A DNA stretch of 64,000 bases, taken from Drosophila pseudoobscura. Lineage: Eukaryota > Arthropoda > Insecta > Diptera > Drosophilidae. The notes under the pieces were generated by a model. The model did not search any database. It had not been told where the DNA came from and saw only the letters and a list, made by a program, of their open reading frames with translations. The position numbers were made by a program, and so were the translations under genes. Each line of letters begins with the position of its first letter. Positions within the stretch are counted from its first letter, which is position 1. Below are positions 1 to 12,300 of the stretch, one piece after another. The stretch lies in contig NC_046683.1 of assembly GCF_009870125.1 (NCBI RefSeq), forward strand, positions 40,811,869 through 40,875,868, in the 5' to 3' direction.

Positions 1-1680
1 ACTGCATTTGTTGAAACTATTGGGAATGAGATTTTAACCTCTGCGGTTCGGAGCTGTCGATTGTATCGTCTTTCATTTTGTTTTTTCTGTAGTTTTTGCT
101 GAGCGCCAGAAAAGATAACCTTAGTGAACCTATGAACAAGACGATGAATGTGGATCAAATTGCAACAAATGTACTCGCCAATTTGATGCTTACAAACTCA
201 ACCACATGATGGCTTATTGGCGTTTATCTTCTCGTTTCTTTGGATATTGTATGTGAAGATTTTGTTGTGATTTGTCAGTGATGTGATTCGGTACTGAATA
301 CTGTGAGCTCTGATGCTAGAATGTTAATGCCAAACATACTAGGAATTAAATTTGAATTTTGATATTGTACTCGTATATTCTCACAGTTTCAGAAGGCTTA
401 GAAATCAACACATCACAAATGACTATCTTTTTCCCAAAACCAGTTATATGGAAATAAATTGGTAGATGTCTTGCAGTCAGGCTTTATAGTAGGTACTTAC
501 ATATAGCTTATGAAAGCACAAATCTCTGACATACCATGACTGATCAATTCATGTATCGCTAAGGTTATTGTCATACCCTTGAGGAGGGTATTGTATAATT
601 GTTCCTGCAGTTGCTGTGGAGATAGGAATAGTCGTTGACTGCTCTATAGAGACAATAGAGTGCGTATACTGAGTATACAAACTGAGTGAAGGGTTTCATG
701 AAGTCAAAACACGTGGGCCTCGCCAGAAAACAGTCTGAACTGTTTTTTTAACCGTTAGATTATGCATATATCTGAGCAGATGAGTTCCAATAATCTCAGT
801 CATATAAGGAATCGTTCAAAGACCCAGGCGAAATATAGATGTATGTATATGTACATATGTAAATATATTGTTGATGCAAATTTAAGGGCATATAAACTTC
901 GGTCCTCCGAAGTTAGCTTCCTTCCGCTTTTTAACAAATTCCCTTTTTCGATTTTTTTCCCTCTGTTTTGCTGTTAGTCGCTTGATTCACGCTGTCCTGT
1001 CCTCTACCCGCAGGATGAACTGTCTGCATTTTATAAGCAGTAAAACAGACAGAAGAGAAGCCTGGCCGTGCCACGACTGACGGCTTAAGTGCCACCCCTC
1101 GCGTACTGTGCGCACAGACTTTGCTTCCGTTGAAAGTAAATTACATTTTATTTGATTTTAAGTGAATTATTTACTTTCTTGTTTTTGTCGCTGTTTCTCA
1201 ACCAGCGACAATATCCATATTTCAATACTCTTGCAAATTTATATAGTACTTACATAGTATTTGAAAATATCCAAAACTCATCATCATCTTTGCTTTCAGC
1301 CTACGCTTCTCAGTGGCCTGATGCGTGCATCCTGACTACTTCAAAGAGAAATTCGATATTTCGAAATAACACTATGAAGATACATTGAAAAGCGCACTTC
1401 AATACATATGTACTCGTATGTATGTTGAGTAGCTGCATATCAGAAGTGTTGTTGAAATATGTGGAGGATAAAAATAAATCTTATTCGCATGCTTTCACTT
1501 TCTTACTCTCAGGAAAACCGGAAAACAGGAGAATATCCGACAAGAAACATTTTTCTACACAGTCTAAATATTGGAAGGACAATATATTCAGCAATATTGC
1601 CTTTGCGGATGACCACTGACTTTTATGCAGACATTGGAGCATTAAATCATGAGTAAATCAAAAATGGAAGGAGTTGTGAA
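1..1680. other. AT-rich non-coding stretch
   Basis: No reading frame here has a recognisable domain or splice-supported structure. The longest frames (about 65-80 codons) are AT-biased and look like chance openings. I see no tRNA, no clear promoter and no repeat shared with the rest of the window. Confidence 0.5.
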
Positions 1681-1766
1681 GCGTGACGTATTTTCGCACA
1701 GGAATGAATGCAGCGCACTATGGTCCAGAATTCGTTTTTTTTGGCATAAAGTCGAAATTTGTATGT
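1680..1766 (+). repeat. Short dispersed repeat, copy 1
   Basis: About 70-85 bases containing the words ATGGTCCAGAA and GGCATAAAGTCGAAATT. They recur in inverse orientation at about 3240-3306. The two copies lie about 1.5 kb apart in inverted orientation. No coding content. The family is not identified. Confidence 0.55.
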
Positions 1767-2542
1767 GAATGGATTACGTTTTTTCTTGCAAATTCTCAAA
1801 GTAAATTCATCATACATATTAAAAATGAAAAAAAAAGAATTATTTAGCTTCCCTGAAGATTTTGGCGAGCTTTTGAAAGTGAACAATCGATCAGGTGATT
1901 GTGGGAAAAAAAATTGGCGCCAAATTACTTGTTTACATTTTTACGTGGCGACCGAGTAAATTTGCTCAAATAAATTCGGCTAAAAATGGAAAATGAAGAT
2001 AAAGGTATGTAGTATCTAATGTATTTAGTTATTTTATGTGTAGTCCCAAGATTTAAGTGTTGTGCAATGTCCAATTTATGTGAATTTTTTTAGAAAATTT
2101 AACTGCGTCCCCTGTGTTTCGTTGAATATAACAAATGAACTGAGTTCTGCTGAGAAAAACTAACTATGTGAGTTTGTACGTACAAATGTTGTAATTGACT
2201 GGAAAGTAACAACTTTGGCCCGTTTTGGCCCCTTTTCTTTAAATTTGTTAATATTCAGGAAAGTTCGAGTTTTTGCATAGCGATCTCATCGATATTTGGC
2301 GCAACAACAATCGACAAAAAAAATCTTTCTCACATTGGATTTACAGTAAAATCAATAACAACCATTTGGAAAATGAAAAAAAAGAGAAATAGATAAAAAA
2401 AATCAGTAATTTTGAATCCTTCATTAAAAGAAACCTTCTGAAGTGCAACAAAATGATGGAACGGTTTATGACCACCCATGCTAAATGGATGGCTTCTAAA
2501 ATAACAATTATTGTTGATTAAAATTGTAAGACACCAAAGAAA

Positions 2543-2911
2543 ATGGGACGTCCAACATTACATTATACAAATGCAGGGACAAGATTAAAAAGGAAACTGG
2601 CGTCTGATCTTGCAAATGATAATAATAATAACACGAATCTTCTTATGCATGCTGCGGCAGTTTCTGCTAAGAAAGAACGCAAGACCTACGTGGCTTTTGT
2701 CGTAACAAAAACAATTAGAACACCTGAATACCCGACTGAATCGAAAAAGCATCTTCAATTGCAAAAGCCCATTCCACTTTCACCAGATGAAGCTTTAGCT
2801 TACCTCCTGGAAAATTCACTCAACAAACAGCAGTATACAAACACTAGGCTTTTAAATAAAAGGCATAACTGCGACATTTATCCTAGCTATAATAAAGTAA
2901 TGGAAAATTAG
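2543..2911 (+). CDS. Transposon-associated protein, N-terminal part (fragment)
   Basis: A 122-codon frame. It starts with Met-Gly-Arg-Pro, followed by a basic patch (RLKRKL), and ends with a region rich in His, Tyr and Asn (RHNCDIYPSY). This pattern (MGRP start, basic helix, then a 'QY..R......YPSY' segment) resembles the N-terminal part of a repetitive protein family in arthropods and cnidarians whose downstream region is a transposase-like domain. That downstream region is absent here, but a fragment of the same kind occurs at 54.68-54.96 kb. No intron is evident. It is probably a 3'-truncated element rather than a host gene. The family assignment is from memory of the pattern and is uncertain. 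Confidence 0.45.
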   Translation: MGRPTLHYTNAGTRLKRKLASDLANDNNNNTNLLMHAAAVSAKKERKTYVAFVVTKTIRTPEYPTESKKHLQLQKPIPLSPDEALAYLLENSLNKQQYTNTRLLNKRHNCDIYPSYNKVMEN

Positions 2912-3237
2912 TGTGTAATAAATTTCCATAGTTTATATATAAATATTGATAATTTGAAATAAGATATTATATATGTATAATGATTTAACAACAAAATGTA
3001 ATAAATTTGAAGTATGTAATTTAAACTTCCGACTTTATGCAAAAAAAAAAACAAGAACAAGTACAAGTATACAAGTATAGGTACAAAATTTAAAAGCTCT
3101 AGCTTTAATTTCGAGCTCTGTGTTAAACAAATCTGAGGTGCTCTGGGGAAGGGGGTCGATGGCGTGGTCGAATCTAAAACAAAAAAAAAACCGAAATTTT
3201 ATAAAAATACTCAAAATAATTGTGCAAAGTTTCAAGG

Positions 3238-3306
3238 CTCTAGCTTTAAAACTAGACTTTATGCCAAAAAAAACGACTTCTGGACCATAGTGCAGCGCCT
3301 GGACTA
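3238..3306 (-). repeat. Short dispersed repeat, copy 2 (inverted)
   Basis: Reverse-complement match to 1680-1766, sharing the words GACTTTATGCCAAAAAAAAC and CTGGACCATAGTGC. Non-coding. Confidence 0.55.
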
Positions 3307-3309
3307 CCG

Positions 3310-4245
3310 TACCGCCCCGTAATTGCTGCGACCCATACAAATACATATGTATGATGTACGTATATATGTATTTTCAATCCAGTTTTATTCATTTTCTTCG
3401 CTATATCCGACTTCATATGACACTTTATTTTTTGTTTATAAAAATGCATTATTTTCTTATCTGCTTTTGTGACGGAAAATACTCCCAGGCAAGATGTCCA
3501 AGAAAATCGTATCAAACATAAAACCATAGCCTGCGTTATAGAACGCTGCACCACAGAAACCTCCGGTCTCGAGCCCGTAGGTTGCACAAAATACTCGTAT
3601 TATACATGAAAGCTAAAACTGTCACGGCAGTTTAATTAGTGTCTATGTAGGCTTAGAGGTTTCGAAGCGGTTTCTCCCCATCTACGAATATCTATGCGAA
3701 AAATCCACATTGAAATCGGGTTTCGTTAACAGCGGGCTGTTATGAATAAATCAACAAGTTCGTTGTCGACGAAACCTGCATGCTGTGTGGAGAAACAACA
3801 AATGCAACAAAAAACTGTGACAAAAAATAAGATAAATGTATGTTACCTACCTAAATACTTTTATCCCAATAAGGCATACAATTTCAAGAAATTAACGGTA
3901 CGAAATGCAATAAAATATGATTTAATAATTTGTGAATTTATCAACCGCTTACTTGTAAGTAAATAGCAAATGGCCGTCGTTCTGCCAAAAAAAAGTCCCG
4001 CGGACACGAGCTTGGTTTCAAGGTGTGGGCAAGTGTTTTCCTTTGTTATTATCTCCTATGGGAAAATTGACTCTCAATAAAAACTCTCAATAGCATATTG
4101 AACTATCTTAAAAAAATCAATATAAGCAAAAATAAGGTCGTAGCGTTGGCAGTCAATTAATGAGAAGCAAAATAAATCGAATGCAATCTGAATATTTATT
4201 TGCAATATAGTTAGCTTTGGGTGGTTACGAGTACAACTTATAGAT
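3310..4245. other. Intergenic stretch, possible 3' flank of the 4.2 kb gene
   Basis: AT-rich. Contains nothing recognisable apart from the end of the short repeat. The part next to 4245 would hold the 3' untranslated region of the minus-strand gene that ends at 4246. Confidence 0.4.
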
Positions 4246-5249
4246 TCATTTACGATGGCCAGCTCCTTTGCCGATTTCAGCGTTGCGGCTGCGCACCGAC
4301 AAAGTCTGTGCGGTGATGGGCATGTGACCGCGGCGACAGTCCGGAGCACGTGTATCGTCAAGCTTCTTGGTCGCGGCTGCAGCTGCGCCCTTTTCGCGCT
4401 TTTCCTTCTCTAGATACCGTGGAGGACGCAACTGGTCGCGTGATCCGAGCTTGTGCTCGCGGTATTTGGATGTTATCGACTTGGTGCTAGCATTTGATGC
4501 CTTTGTGGCCACTGTAAAGCGGCTGTGGGCACTGAGCAGACCTTCCTCATTCGAAGATACGTCAGTTTTGAGATCATCGTCGGGTAAGGGCATTGTGTTC
4601 AATTCTTTCATGTCCAAGCGACGGTGCTGTTTGCCGTTTGTGCGAAGTGACAGCAAATCCTCGTCTTCGTTATTATCGTACTGATTGGACTGCATAGATA
4701 TACCATCAAAGCTGCATCTAAAAGAGCAAAACATGATACCTTAATCTATATTACTTTCTGTTCTTACTTTTTAAGGGCATTTGTGAGATAGAGTACATCG
4801 GTGATATCATCCGTTTGTATGCCAGTGCTCGTGGAATAAGTGTCCGGCGACTGCACAACCTCTTCCTGTGTTTCCTCCGACGGGTCGTGCAACACAGAAT
4901 TGCTGTCTTCCAAGTCAGACTCTGGCACGGGGTCACACAATGGGTGATGCGAATGCGAGTTGTTGCTGTTGCTGTTGCGTTTCAGACTGACTTTCTGGTT
5001 GTTTCTTCTGGATACCAATACCGGGGGTCTGCCTGCTTTCGATTCTAGTGCCTTGGGACCCTGGCGGCATATAGCTGGCATCCACTTGGGACGCACTGGT
5101 TCCTTGGCAGCTAGTTTTTCACTTGTTGTTTTCTCAAGCAAGTGCAAGCTCACTTTATTCTCTATGAGAAAATTGCGGCCCTGAGTAGCTCGCGGCTCTG
5201 CAAAAATTGGTTTCATAATGGGTATCGGGCGAATTGGTGTGTTCGACAT
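4246..5249 (-). CDS. Two-exon hypothetical protein, 317 aa, possibly enkurin-domain-like
   Basis: Exon 1 is 5249-4768 and exon 2 is 4717-4246. They are separated by a 49-base intron with donor GTAAGA and acceptor TTTTAG, and joining them keeps the frame (phase 2) across Lys-Lys-Cys. The start is the first ATG (5249-5247). The product is hydrophilic with no signal peptide or membrane segment. The N-terminal part holds a GRNFLIENK stretch followed by VRPKWMP and a run of Asn/Ser/His. The middle is acidic and Ser-rich. The C-terminus is basic, with RPPRYLEKEKREKG and an Ala run, then RRGHMPITAQTLSVRSR. Basic N-terminal 'NF..EN' and C-terminal 'GH.P.....TL..R' elements occur in enkurin-domain axonemal or microtubule proteins, so that is a possible identity. 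I could not confirm it. Frame and splice signals suggest an intact gene. Confidence 0.75.
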
Positions 5250-5419
5250 TATCCGATGACCCCAAGTACCGTACTGATATAAGAATTGTATGTAATAGGA
5301 AATAATGAATATTTTGTAGCAGTTAGTCGAAATGTCTCTATGAATGTTTTTTGTTTTTGATGTTCGATGACAAATATCGAAGTGTCGTCTAATAACTAAA
5401 AGAATCTTCTCTTACCGTA

Positions 5420-5436
5420 ACGTCAGGTCAGGTCAT
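5420..5436. repeat. Short (AGGTC)n tract
   Basis: About three contiguous AGGTC units just upstream of the dispersed repeat at 5.5 kb. A longer version is at 28.93 kb. Each unit boundary creates the half-site AGGTCA. Confidence 0.5.
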
Positions 5437-5502
5437 ACTTGGCATACTCCTTTAAAAATAAAAAGTTGAAATCATTGAAATGTTGTTTTTTTCACAACTA
5501 CT

Positions 5503-6562
5503 CAAAAAACGAGAGGGAACGTTGTGAGTTGCTGCGGACACCGCAACTCTACAGTTATACCCGATACTAAGGCAGTACGGCTCTCCTCCGGCAGACGCCG
5601 CTAATATTAAACGACACGACAAAGAGTGCGAGAGAGACAGAAAGTCAGTCTGAGCGTGACGTCGGGCGCTGCGTAGCCACTGCAAATTGATTTGTTCCTT
5701 TTGGCTATAAAAATGATCTGATCTGATCCAGATTCAGCAATCTAATAGATATGGTCATTATCTATGATTCTGCGTTTTTAGTTTTCTCAAATCTGCAATA
5801 TTGTGGATGCAACAGATTTGCGTTCTTTGTGTGGGCGGAAGGGGGTGGGGCGAAATTTTGAGATAAAGATTTTATAGTGAGATCTAACAGAAGTGCGGAT
5901 ACTAAATTTGGTTACTCTAGCATTAATAGTCTCTGAGATTTTTGGATGCCCCAGATTTTCGTCCTTTGCGGGGGCGGAAGGAGGTTCGGCGAAATTTTGA
6001 CACAAAACGGTCAAGGTCGGATATCACAGGAGTGCGGAAACCAAATTTGGTTGCTCTAGCTCTTATGGGTTCTGAGATCCTTGAACTCATATTTTGCAAT
6101 TGGCAAAACCGACCATGAAACCTGTGTTTTAGAGAGAGACAGCGCGAGAAAGAATGAAATTGTTTTATTGATTCTGGCTATAATAATTATACGATCTGGT
6201 TGAGATTTTACATTCTAGAACATATAGTCACCCTCTACAATTCTGTGGTTTTGGTTTTATCGTATCTTTAAAAATGTAGATGCCACAGATTTTCGTCATT
6301 TGTGGGGGCAGAAGTGGACGGGGCGAAGTTTTGAAATATTTTTGTAGCAGTGACATATCACAGAAGTCTGGATCCAAAACATCGTTGCTCTAGCTCTTAT
6401 AGTCTTTGAGCACTAGGCGCTGAAGGGGACAGACAGACGGACAGACGGACGGACGGACAATCAACTCGGCTATTGATGCTGATCAAGAATATTTATACTT
6501 TATGGGGTCGAAACCGATTCCTTCTGGACGTTACACACATCCACTTTTACCACAAATCTAAT
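5503..6562 (+). repeat. Dispersed non-coding repeat (ISY/DINE-1-like), full-length copy
   Basis: Begins with GAACGTTGTGAGTTGC..., passes through GTCGGGCGCTGCGTAGCC, and ends after a (GGAC)n/(GACA)n tract with the words TTCTGGACGTTACACACATCC and AATATACCCC. Internal paragraphs of about 230-260 bases, each containing CAGATTTTCGTCcTTTGcGGGGGCGGA, repeat three times (at about 5805, 5950 and 6290). Similar copies occur at 8.18-9.09 kb (+), 26.87-27.72 kb (-) and 54.27-54.65 kb (+), with fragments elsewhere. There is no coding potential. Terminal GATACT/AGTATC words suggest short terminal inverted sequences. I believe this is a high-copy element of the obscura group. The exact family name (Helitron-derived ISY/DINE-1 versus another) is not certain. 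Confidence 0.75.
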
Positions 6563-6659
6563 ATACCCCAATATTTTAAGAAAGTATTTATTATTAAATT
6601 TAAATAAGGAATCTCTGGCTTGGGAAGAGCTTTCCTAGCGCGAATAGACAGGAACCAAC

Positions 6660-7860
6660 TATCGGGCGAGAATTTATAATGTGAAAGTCACACAGGAGAA
6701 TGTATACGATGTCTTGCACAGTGGTGGTGAATCAGCTCTTGGGGATGAGGCTAAACAGCAGAAGCAGCAGGACATCTATCTCTCAGGTGCAGGTGCAGTA
6801 ACAGAAACAAGTGCTATGGTTGCTATAGAAGATAGGACCAAATCAAAATGCACCGAGTGTCGCCATATTGATTCGTCTGACGTCTGCGCCTCTGTGGCGA
6901 ATTATTACTGAAGCATCATCCCCTTTCATTAGCCGGAGCTCCAATGTACTGTCTTGTACGCTCTGACGAATACGCCAATGCTGATTCCATCGAGCACTGT
7001 AGGTTGTGAAGAAGCTTATTCAATAATCACCTGGCCTACGCCAAATCTATCCATGACTCGCTGCTCTGGTCGAACACAGCTGGGCACCCTGGGTTTAAGT
7101 GACTGATGAAATCACATCCATTCTGGTGGTCTTGTGTAGAAATCTGTATGAATTCTGTAGAAACACATATACAATTTTTAATAAATACAATTTTGGTGTT
7201 GGTTAGATCTCGTTGTAAGCGCGTAACATCCCATGATATCCCAATTCTCATCCAATTTCACCTGAAATTATCGCTTACAAACAAGGGCATACAAAATTGT
7301 ATTCTGGATTTTGTAATGGAAACACACAGTATTCCAATAATGATATGAGAACTTTCCTTAAACATTTCCACAATGAGGACGGAATGACTTTGAACGAGTG
7401 TGCCGCTAAGAATTATTGTAAAATCTTTCATAAAAGGGAAAATGAAGAAACAAGGAAATTTAAATATTTACATATTTGTACTTGCGAGTGTACTCTATTG
7501 CAGTACCGCACTTGAGCTCAGTCGGAAGACACCATGAGAGCATCAACAGGAGGCAAGGAAGCACTCACGCCACGCAAGATTCCAGGACAAACCAATTTTG
7601 TTTTCTATACGGATTTGCATGATATAAAAGAACATTAAAGTTGAAAAGCGGCGTTAAAAACAATAAAACAGTGAAGAAAAAATCGATAAGGTGTTGCAAA
7701 GCAAGACAGGACCCCTACCAAAACACCAGCAAGTTGGGGATATTGGGTGAAACCGTATACGTACATATGTATGTAACTACTTATGTGTTGCGAAGGGTAA
7801 TAATATACTCAGAAAAAGATTCTTGATGCATGTATTATATGGCCATTTCCACTTGTCGCG
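6660..7860. other. Unassigned stretch with degraded coding-like segments
   Basis: A 76-codon frame at 6681-6911 (+) is rich in Gln, Ser and Thr and ends in KCTECRHIDSSDVC. Directly after it, 6920-7090 translates with stops as a degraded tract. No homology is recognised. It may be a decayed gene or transposon piece. Confidence 0.25.
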
Positions 7861-8179
7861 AACGTACTTTCGTACGCTTTTGATGCACAACAAAGATAGA
7901 AAACAAAAATATACCCCACGTTTTTTAACCGATTCGATAGCATATTGTTAGCACTGTGTTTAGTACAAAAGATGGCGTTTATCGACATTAAGCTTTCATA
8001 ATGATAGCCATAAACAAGTGGTCGCGAGCGTTCGCGAAATAAAAATCGACCTTGATTAATCTAGTAAAATGCCTAAATCTGCGAAACGGCACGGAATATT
8101 CTAAAGCGTTTAATTTATTTTAAAAGGGGATTAATGCTCGTTTCTTTTGAGTATTTACACAATAAATTATCTATATTAT

Positions 8180-9090
8180 TTTTTATACGCGATACTCAAC
8201 GGGGGAGAACGTTGTGGGTTGCTGCTGCGACCGCAACTCTACATTTTTACCCGACACATAGTCAGTATGGCGCTCCTCCGCCAGACGCCGTGTAACAACG
8301 AACGACGAAGAGTGCGTTCGAGATGGACAGAAAATCAGTCAAAACATGTCGTCGGTCGCTGCGTAGCTCCAGCAAATTGATTTGTTCCTTTTGGTTATAG
8401 TAATGACTCGATCTGGATTCGGAAATCTGGTAGAGATGGCATTTTAATTTTTCTCGTATCTTCAAAATTGTGGATGTCATAGATTTTCGTTCTTTGTGGG
8501 CGCAGAGATCTAACAGTCTTACAATCTAATAGACTTTGAGATCTATGGATGCTACAGATTTTCGTCCTTTGCGGTGGCGGACAGGGGTGGGGCAAAATTT
8601 TAAAATGCACTTGTCCATGTTCGACATCACAGGAATGTGGATACCAAATTTGGTTGCTCTAGCTCTTATAGTCTCTGAGATTTAGGCACTCACTTTTAGC
8701 GCTAGGCAAAGCCGACCATGAAACGTGTGTGTTAGAGAGAGACAGAGCGAGAGAGAATGATATTAGTTTTATGATTCTGGCTGTAATAATAATACGATCA
8801 GGCTCCGTTTGTGCAGTCTAGAAGATACCTGGATCTCTGGATACCACAGATTTTCGTCCCTTGTGGTTGCGGAAAGGGGCATGGCAAAATTTTAAACAAA
8901 CTCCAGTACGATATCGCAGGAGTCTGGAACTAGGCGTCAAAAAAAAAGGACGGACGAACAGACAGACAGACATGGCTCTAGCGACTCGGATATTGATTTT
9001 GATCAGGACTTACTTTTCGACGTTACACTCATCCACTTTCACCACAAATCTAATATACCCCTATACTCTTTTTGAGTATCGGGTATAAAA
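8180..9090 (+). repeat. Dispersed non-coding repeat (ISY/DINE-1-like), second copy
   Basis: Same family and orientation as 5503-6562 and somewhat diverged. It starts near CGATACTCAACGGGGGAGAACG and ends ATACTCTTTTTGAGTATCGGGTAT. The GATACT start and AGTATC end are inverted relative to each other, which helps place the element ends. The central part has lost some internal paragraphs relative to the 5.5 kb copy. Confidence 0.75.
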
Positions 9091-9290
9091 ACATAATTAA
9101 TTACAAATTTTAGAAGCCCCAAATCTATCAGAAAAAGTCGGCTAAGTTCGAAGCGTTAATAAAAATTATAGAACCTCTGTAAAGACACACACAGTAAAAC
9201 TGCAAGCGTTTGGGTCGATAAAGCTTCCTTTTCTGCTTTAAAATGTAAATATGGCGAAAACCTACAGGAAGGGCGTAAAAAGTGATACAA

Positions 9291-9296
9291 AAAAAT
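9291..9296 (-). terminator. Pol III terminator of tRNA-Leu
   Basis: After the tRNA 3' end on the minus strand the sequence reads AAAAATTTTTTTG. The T run lies within ten bases of the mature end, as expected for RNA polymerase III termination. Confidence 0.7.
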
Positions 9297-9299
9297 TTT

Positions 9300-9383
9300 T
9301 GTCAGAAGTGGGATTCGAACCCACGCCTACAGAAGTAGACTGCGACCTGAACGCAGCGCCTTAGACCACTCGGCCATCCTGAC
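9300..9383 (-). tRNA. tRNA-Leu-CAG: tRNA-Leu (anticodon CAG)
   Basis: On the minus strand the gene reads GTCAGGA at the 5' end and pairs with TTCTGAC at the 3' end (seven-base acceptor stem with a G-U or mismatch allowance), with discriminator A at 9300. The A box (TGGCCGAGTGG) and B box (GGTTCGAATCC) are canonical. The anticodon loop TTCAGGT gives CAG. A long variable arm (TCTACTTCTGTAGG) is typical of Leu tRNAs. No intron. A run of T on the transcribed strand just downstream (9295-9291 and beyond) is the expected Pol III terminator. It appears fully functional. Confidence 0.97.
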
Positions 9384-9399
9384 TGTTAAGTCAACGAGA

Positions 9400-12300
9400 G
9401 TCAAGACCTCTACTCGCCCAATAAAATTAAAGAGTATTTTTAGAGAGTTCAAATCAAACAAAAATCAATTGCCAATTGGTTAAATAAGTTAAGTTTTATT
9501 CAATTTAGAAAATAATATCAGGACAAAATTAAATGAAAATGGTTATGTTAGCTCATTTAGTTTTGTCCTTTTAATTATTTGGTCTCGGTGGAATTTTCAG
9601 CGGAAATGCTCATACATAGAAATTTGTACAAATATACATATGTACATTTGATCGATACATATATTTGATCGATATGAAGATACACAATTTTAAAGATACA
9701 AGAAAACAGAAAACGCAGAATCATAGAGAATGGCCATATCTAAATTCCTAATCTGGATCAGATCTTACCCATTTTATAGCCAGAAGAAACAAATGGAACT
9801 AAACTCACTCTCTCGCTCTTTCTCTCTCTCTTTCTCTATCTCCCTCACACACACACTCTTTCTCGTGCAGTTTGCGTCACCTGACGGAGAGAAGCGAGAT
9901 ACAACAGCTGGTCAAAGAGAGTTAGAGCCAGATATAGCGAAATAAAAGACAGTTGCTTAAAATGGAAACAGATGAAATATTTAAAAGCTATAATCAAATC
10001 ATTAGGTCATTAGGTGGAAAGAGGATAAACGGAATGCAACAATAACATTAGAACAAACCTATCGCTCATGGTTCCTCTCTTTCTCTCTATTTTTTCCACA
10101 TTTCTCATGACAAGTTCCCGCAAAATTGTGAGATCCCCTCTCCCGACATTTACCAACCAATTAATTCGTCCCTTTTGCGAACAGCGATAAAGAACATATA
10201 ATAGTAAGATGATTTACGCCCATACATTTTTTCTGCCTGTCTTTTTAACTGCCTCCAGGCACTCTTGAAATTCTGTTCAAAATCCAGAGAGAGAGCGCTC
10301 AAAAGCAGCCACTCCCTCGTTCTAAGCATGAGGCTGAAATTTAACTGTATGTGTGCACACGATTCCCTTTTTACGACGGCGCTGTCAAAGTGTACACCCT
10401 TAACTTTAGGATTCATTAGAGATTATGACACTTTTCGATAGTCCCATTTTTTATATCCTTTGTATGCTATTTCTCTTAATAAATATGTACATACTATACA
10501 TATATGTATACTCTGACTGAGTACCGGGTATAAGGTATATGCTCGTTGTTTTTGATGTTTGCAACTCACAGAAGGAAGAATCTGTGACACTAAGTATCAA
10601 GTAAACCTGAAAAGAGCCAATACCTTTTCTTGTGGTATCCGTACCATCCATACGGGTATTTTCATCCTTGCACGAACGCTCAAACTATACCTAATGACAT
10701 TTACAGCTTCATAAACCTAGATATTTACATATAATATAGATATGGCGATGGAAATTATATCTTCTGGCACATAAATGTAGTAGAGAGGAATTTTTAAAAT
10801 GTGCTAGTGCTAATTTTCCTCGAATGTTAGTCTAATATCTATCTTTCTGCATGCTCGCGTTTGGTTCGGCTACGCACCGCGCGTCATGCGGCAGCGCCCC
10901 TCGGTCGGTTGGGCGGGAGGAGGGCTACGTTTTGCCTGGGATCCGCGCGTAACAGCCTTCTGCTGGTGTCACACGGGCCACTTGACGGTGCAGTAATTGC
11001 ATCGCCTCTTGATAGATGCAGTCATTGCATGTCAACGTCCATATAAAATTAGTACACAGTGTTGTTATTGTTGTTATATCATATTGGTAGTTTATTTAAT
11101 TGTCATTTACAATAGTTGGAGACCGAACGATTTGTTTTCCAAGTATTCATAAGCTTATAAAGTTTAATTTCGGCTTAATGTATCATGGTTAATTTTATTG
11201 GCAGACAGTCGATTATAGAATCGCCTAATACAAATCTTTCTATTGAACAAAGGCAATCATAAAATTCATTCTAATTGTTTGAGAGTGATTTTTTGTTTCA
11301 ATAATCTTTGATGTTTTTAAGGTGTTTAAAGTGTTTTGCTTGTGTTGTTTGCAATTCTTAACAATATTGTTGTTTTGTTCACTGTTATTCCAGTTGTTTG
11401 TTTCTTATAGTTTTTTCGGGTACATAGACTAATGTCGACAAACAACATAACTTTACGTATATGTTTGTATTCATAGATATATGTATATATGTTTAGGTAT
11501 GTAGTATATTTGTGGGTATGTAAGCTTTTAATGTTTAAACGTAAAAATAGTGATTGTATATGTATACAAATATGTCTATACGCTCATACATCGCTTAAGG
11601 CTTGAACAATTAGTTCAACAAAAACTAGAGTTGAAGACTTCAAATGAATCAATAAAAGTAATTTATATTGGTATTAATCTAGGAAAAAAAATGACATATA
11701 TATAGCCGCTACAATATAAGGAAAAAAAGGAAGGAAGCTGACTCATACCCTTTAAGATCGATCGTCGCTATGACTGGTTCATCCAATGTTCAATATCCGA
11801 TTTTCGAGGCTCCGACTTATAATGCCCGCAGTAAAATTATCTACTTTTCAAGTTTATGCGATACAAACATTAGAATAGCCGAAGTAAAGGTAAATAAAAC
11901 TAAACTAAAGCTTCAATAAGAGATTTCATGTTTTATAGGAAGTGTTTTTTTTTGATATGACTAGAATATTAAACAACTACAAATTGCAATTAAGCCAGGT
12001 ATGAGTGTATGAACGAGTATACAGACACATTGAAGTGCAGATATATCTGTTTATATTATGTATGTATGTTTACATGCCTGTATGAAATGAGCTTGGTGTT
12101 TGTTTGTAGCTTATACCAAATCGTTTTTTGTTTTTGTTTTGTTTTTTTCAGAATAAGAAGTTGATAATATGTTGGTATTATATGTACGAATACAACTGCA
12201 TTTAGATAACATGTTTTCGGGGGAGAAAATGAGAAATTATTACTGATCATCTATGTATATTTTACCATGGTTTCCCTTTTCCATATCGGCACTAAGTTTC

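Noticed and set aside
8395..8610. Pro/Arg-rich frames inside the dispersed repeats (also at 5787-6014 and 27323-27611)
   Set aside because: The same frames appear in every repeat copy with frameshifts between copies, so they are non-coding shadows of the repeat.
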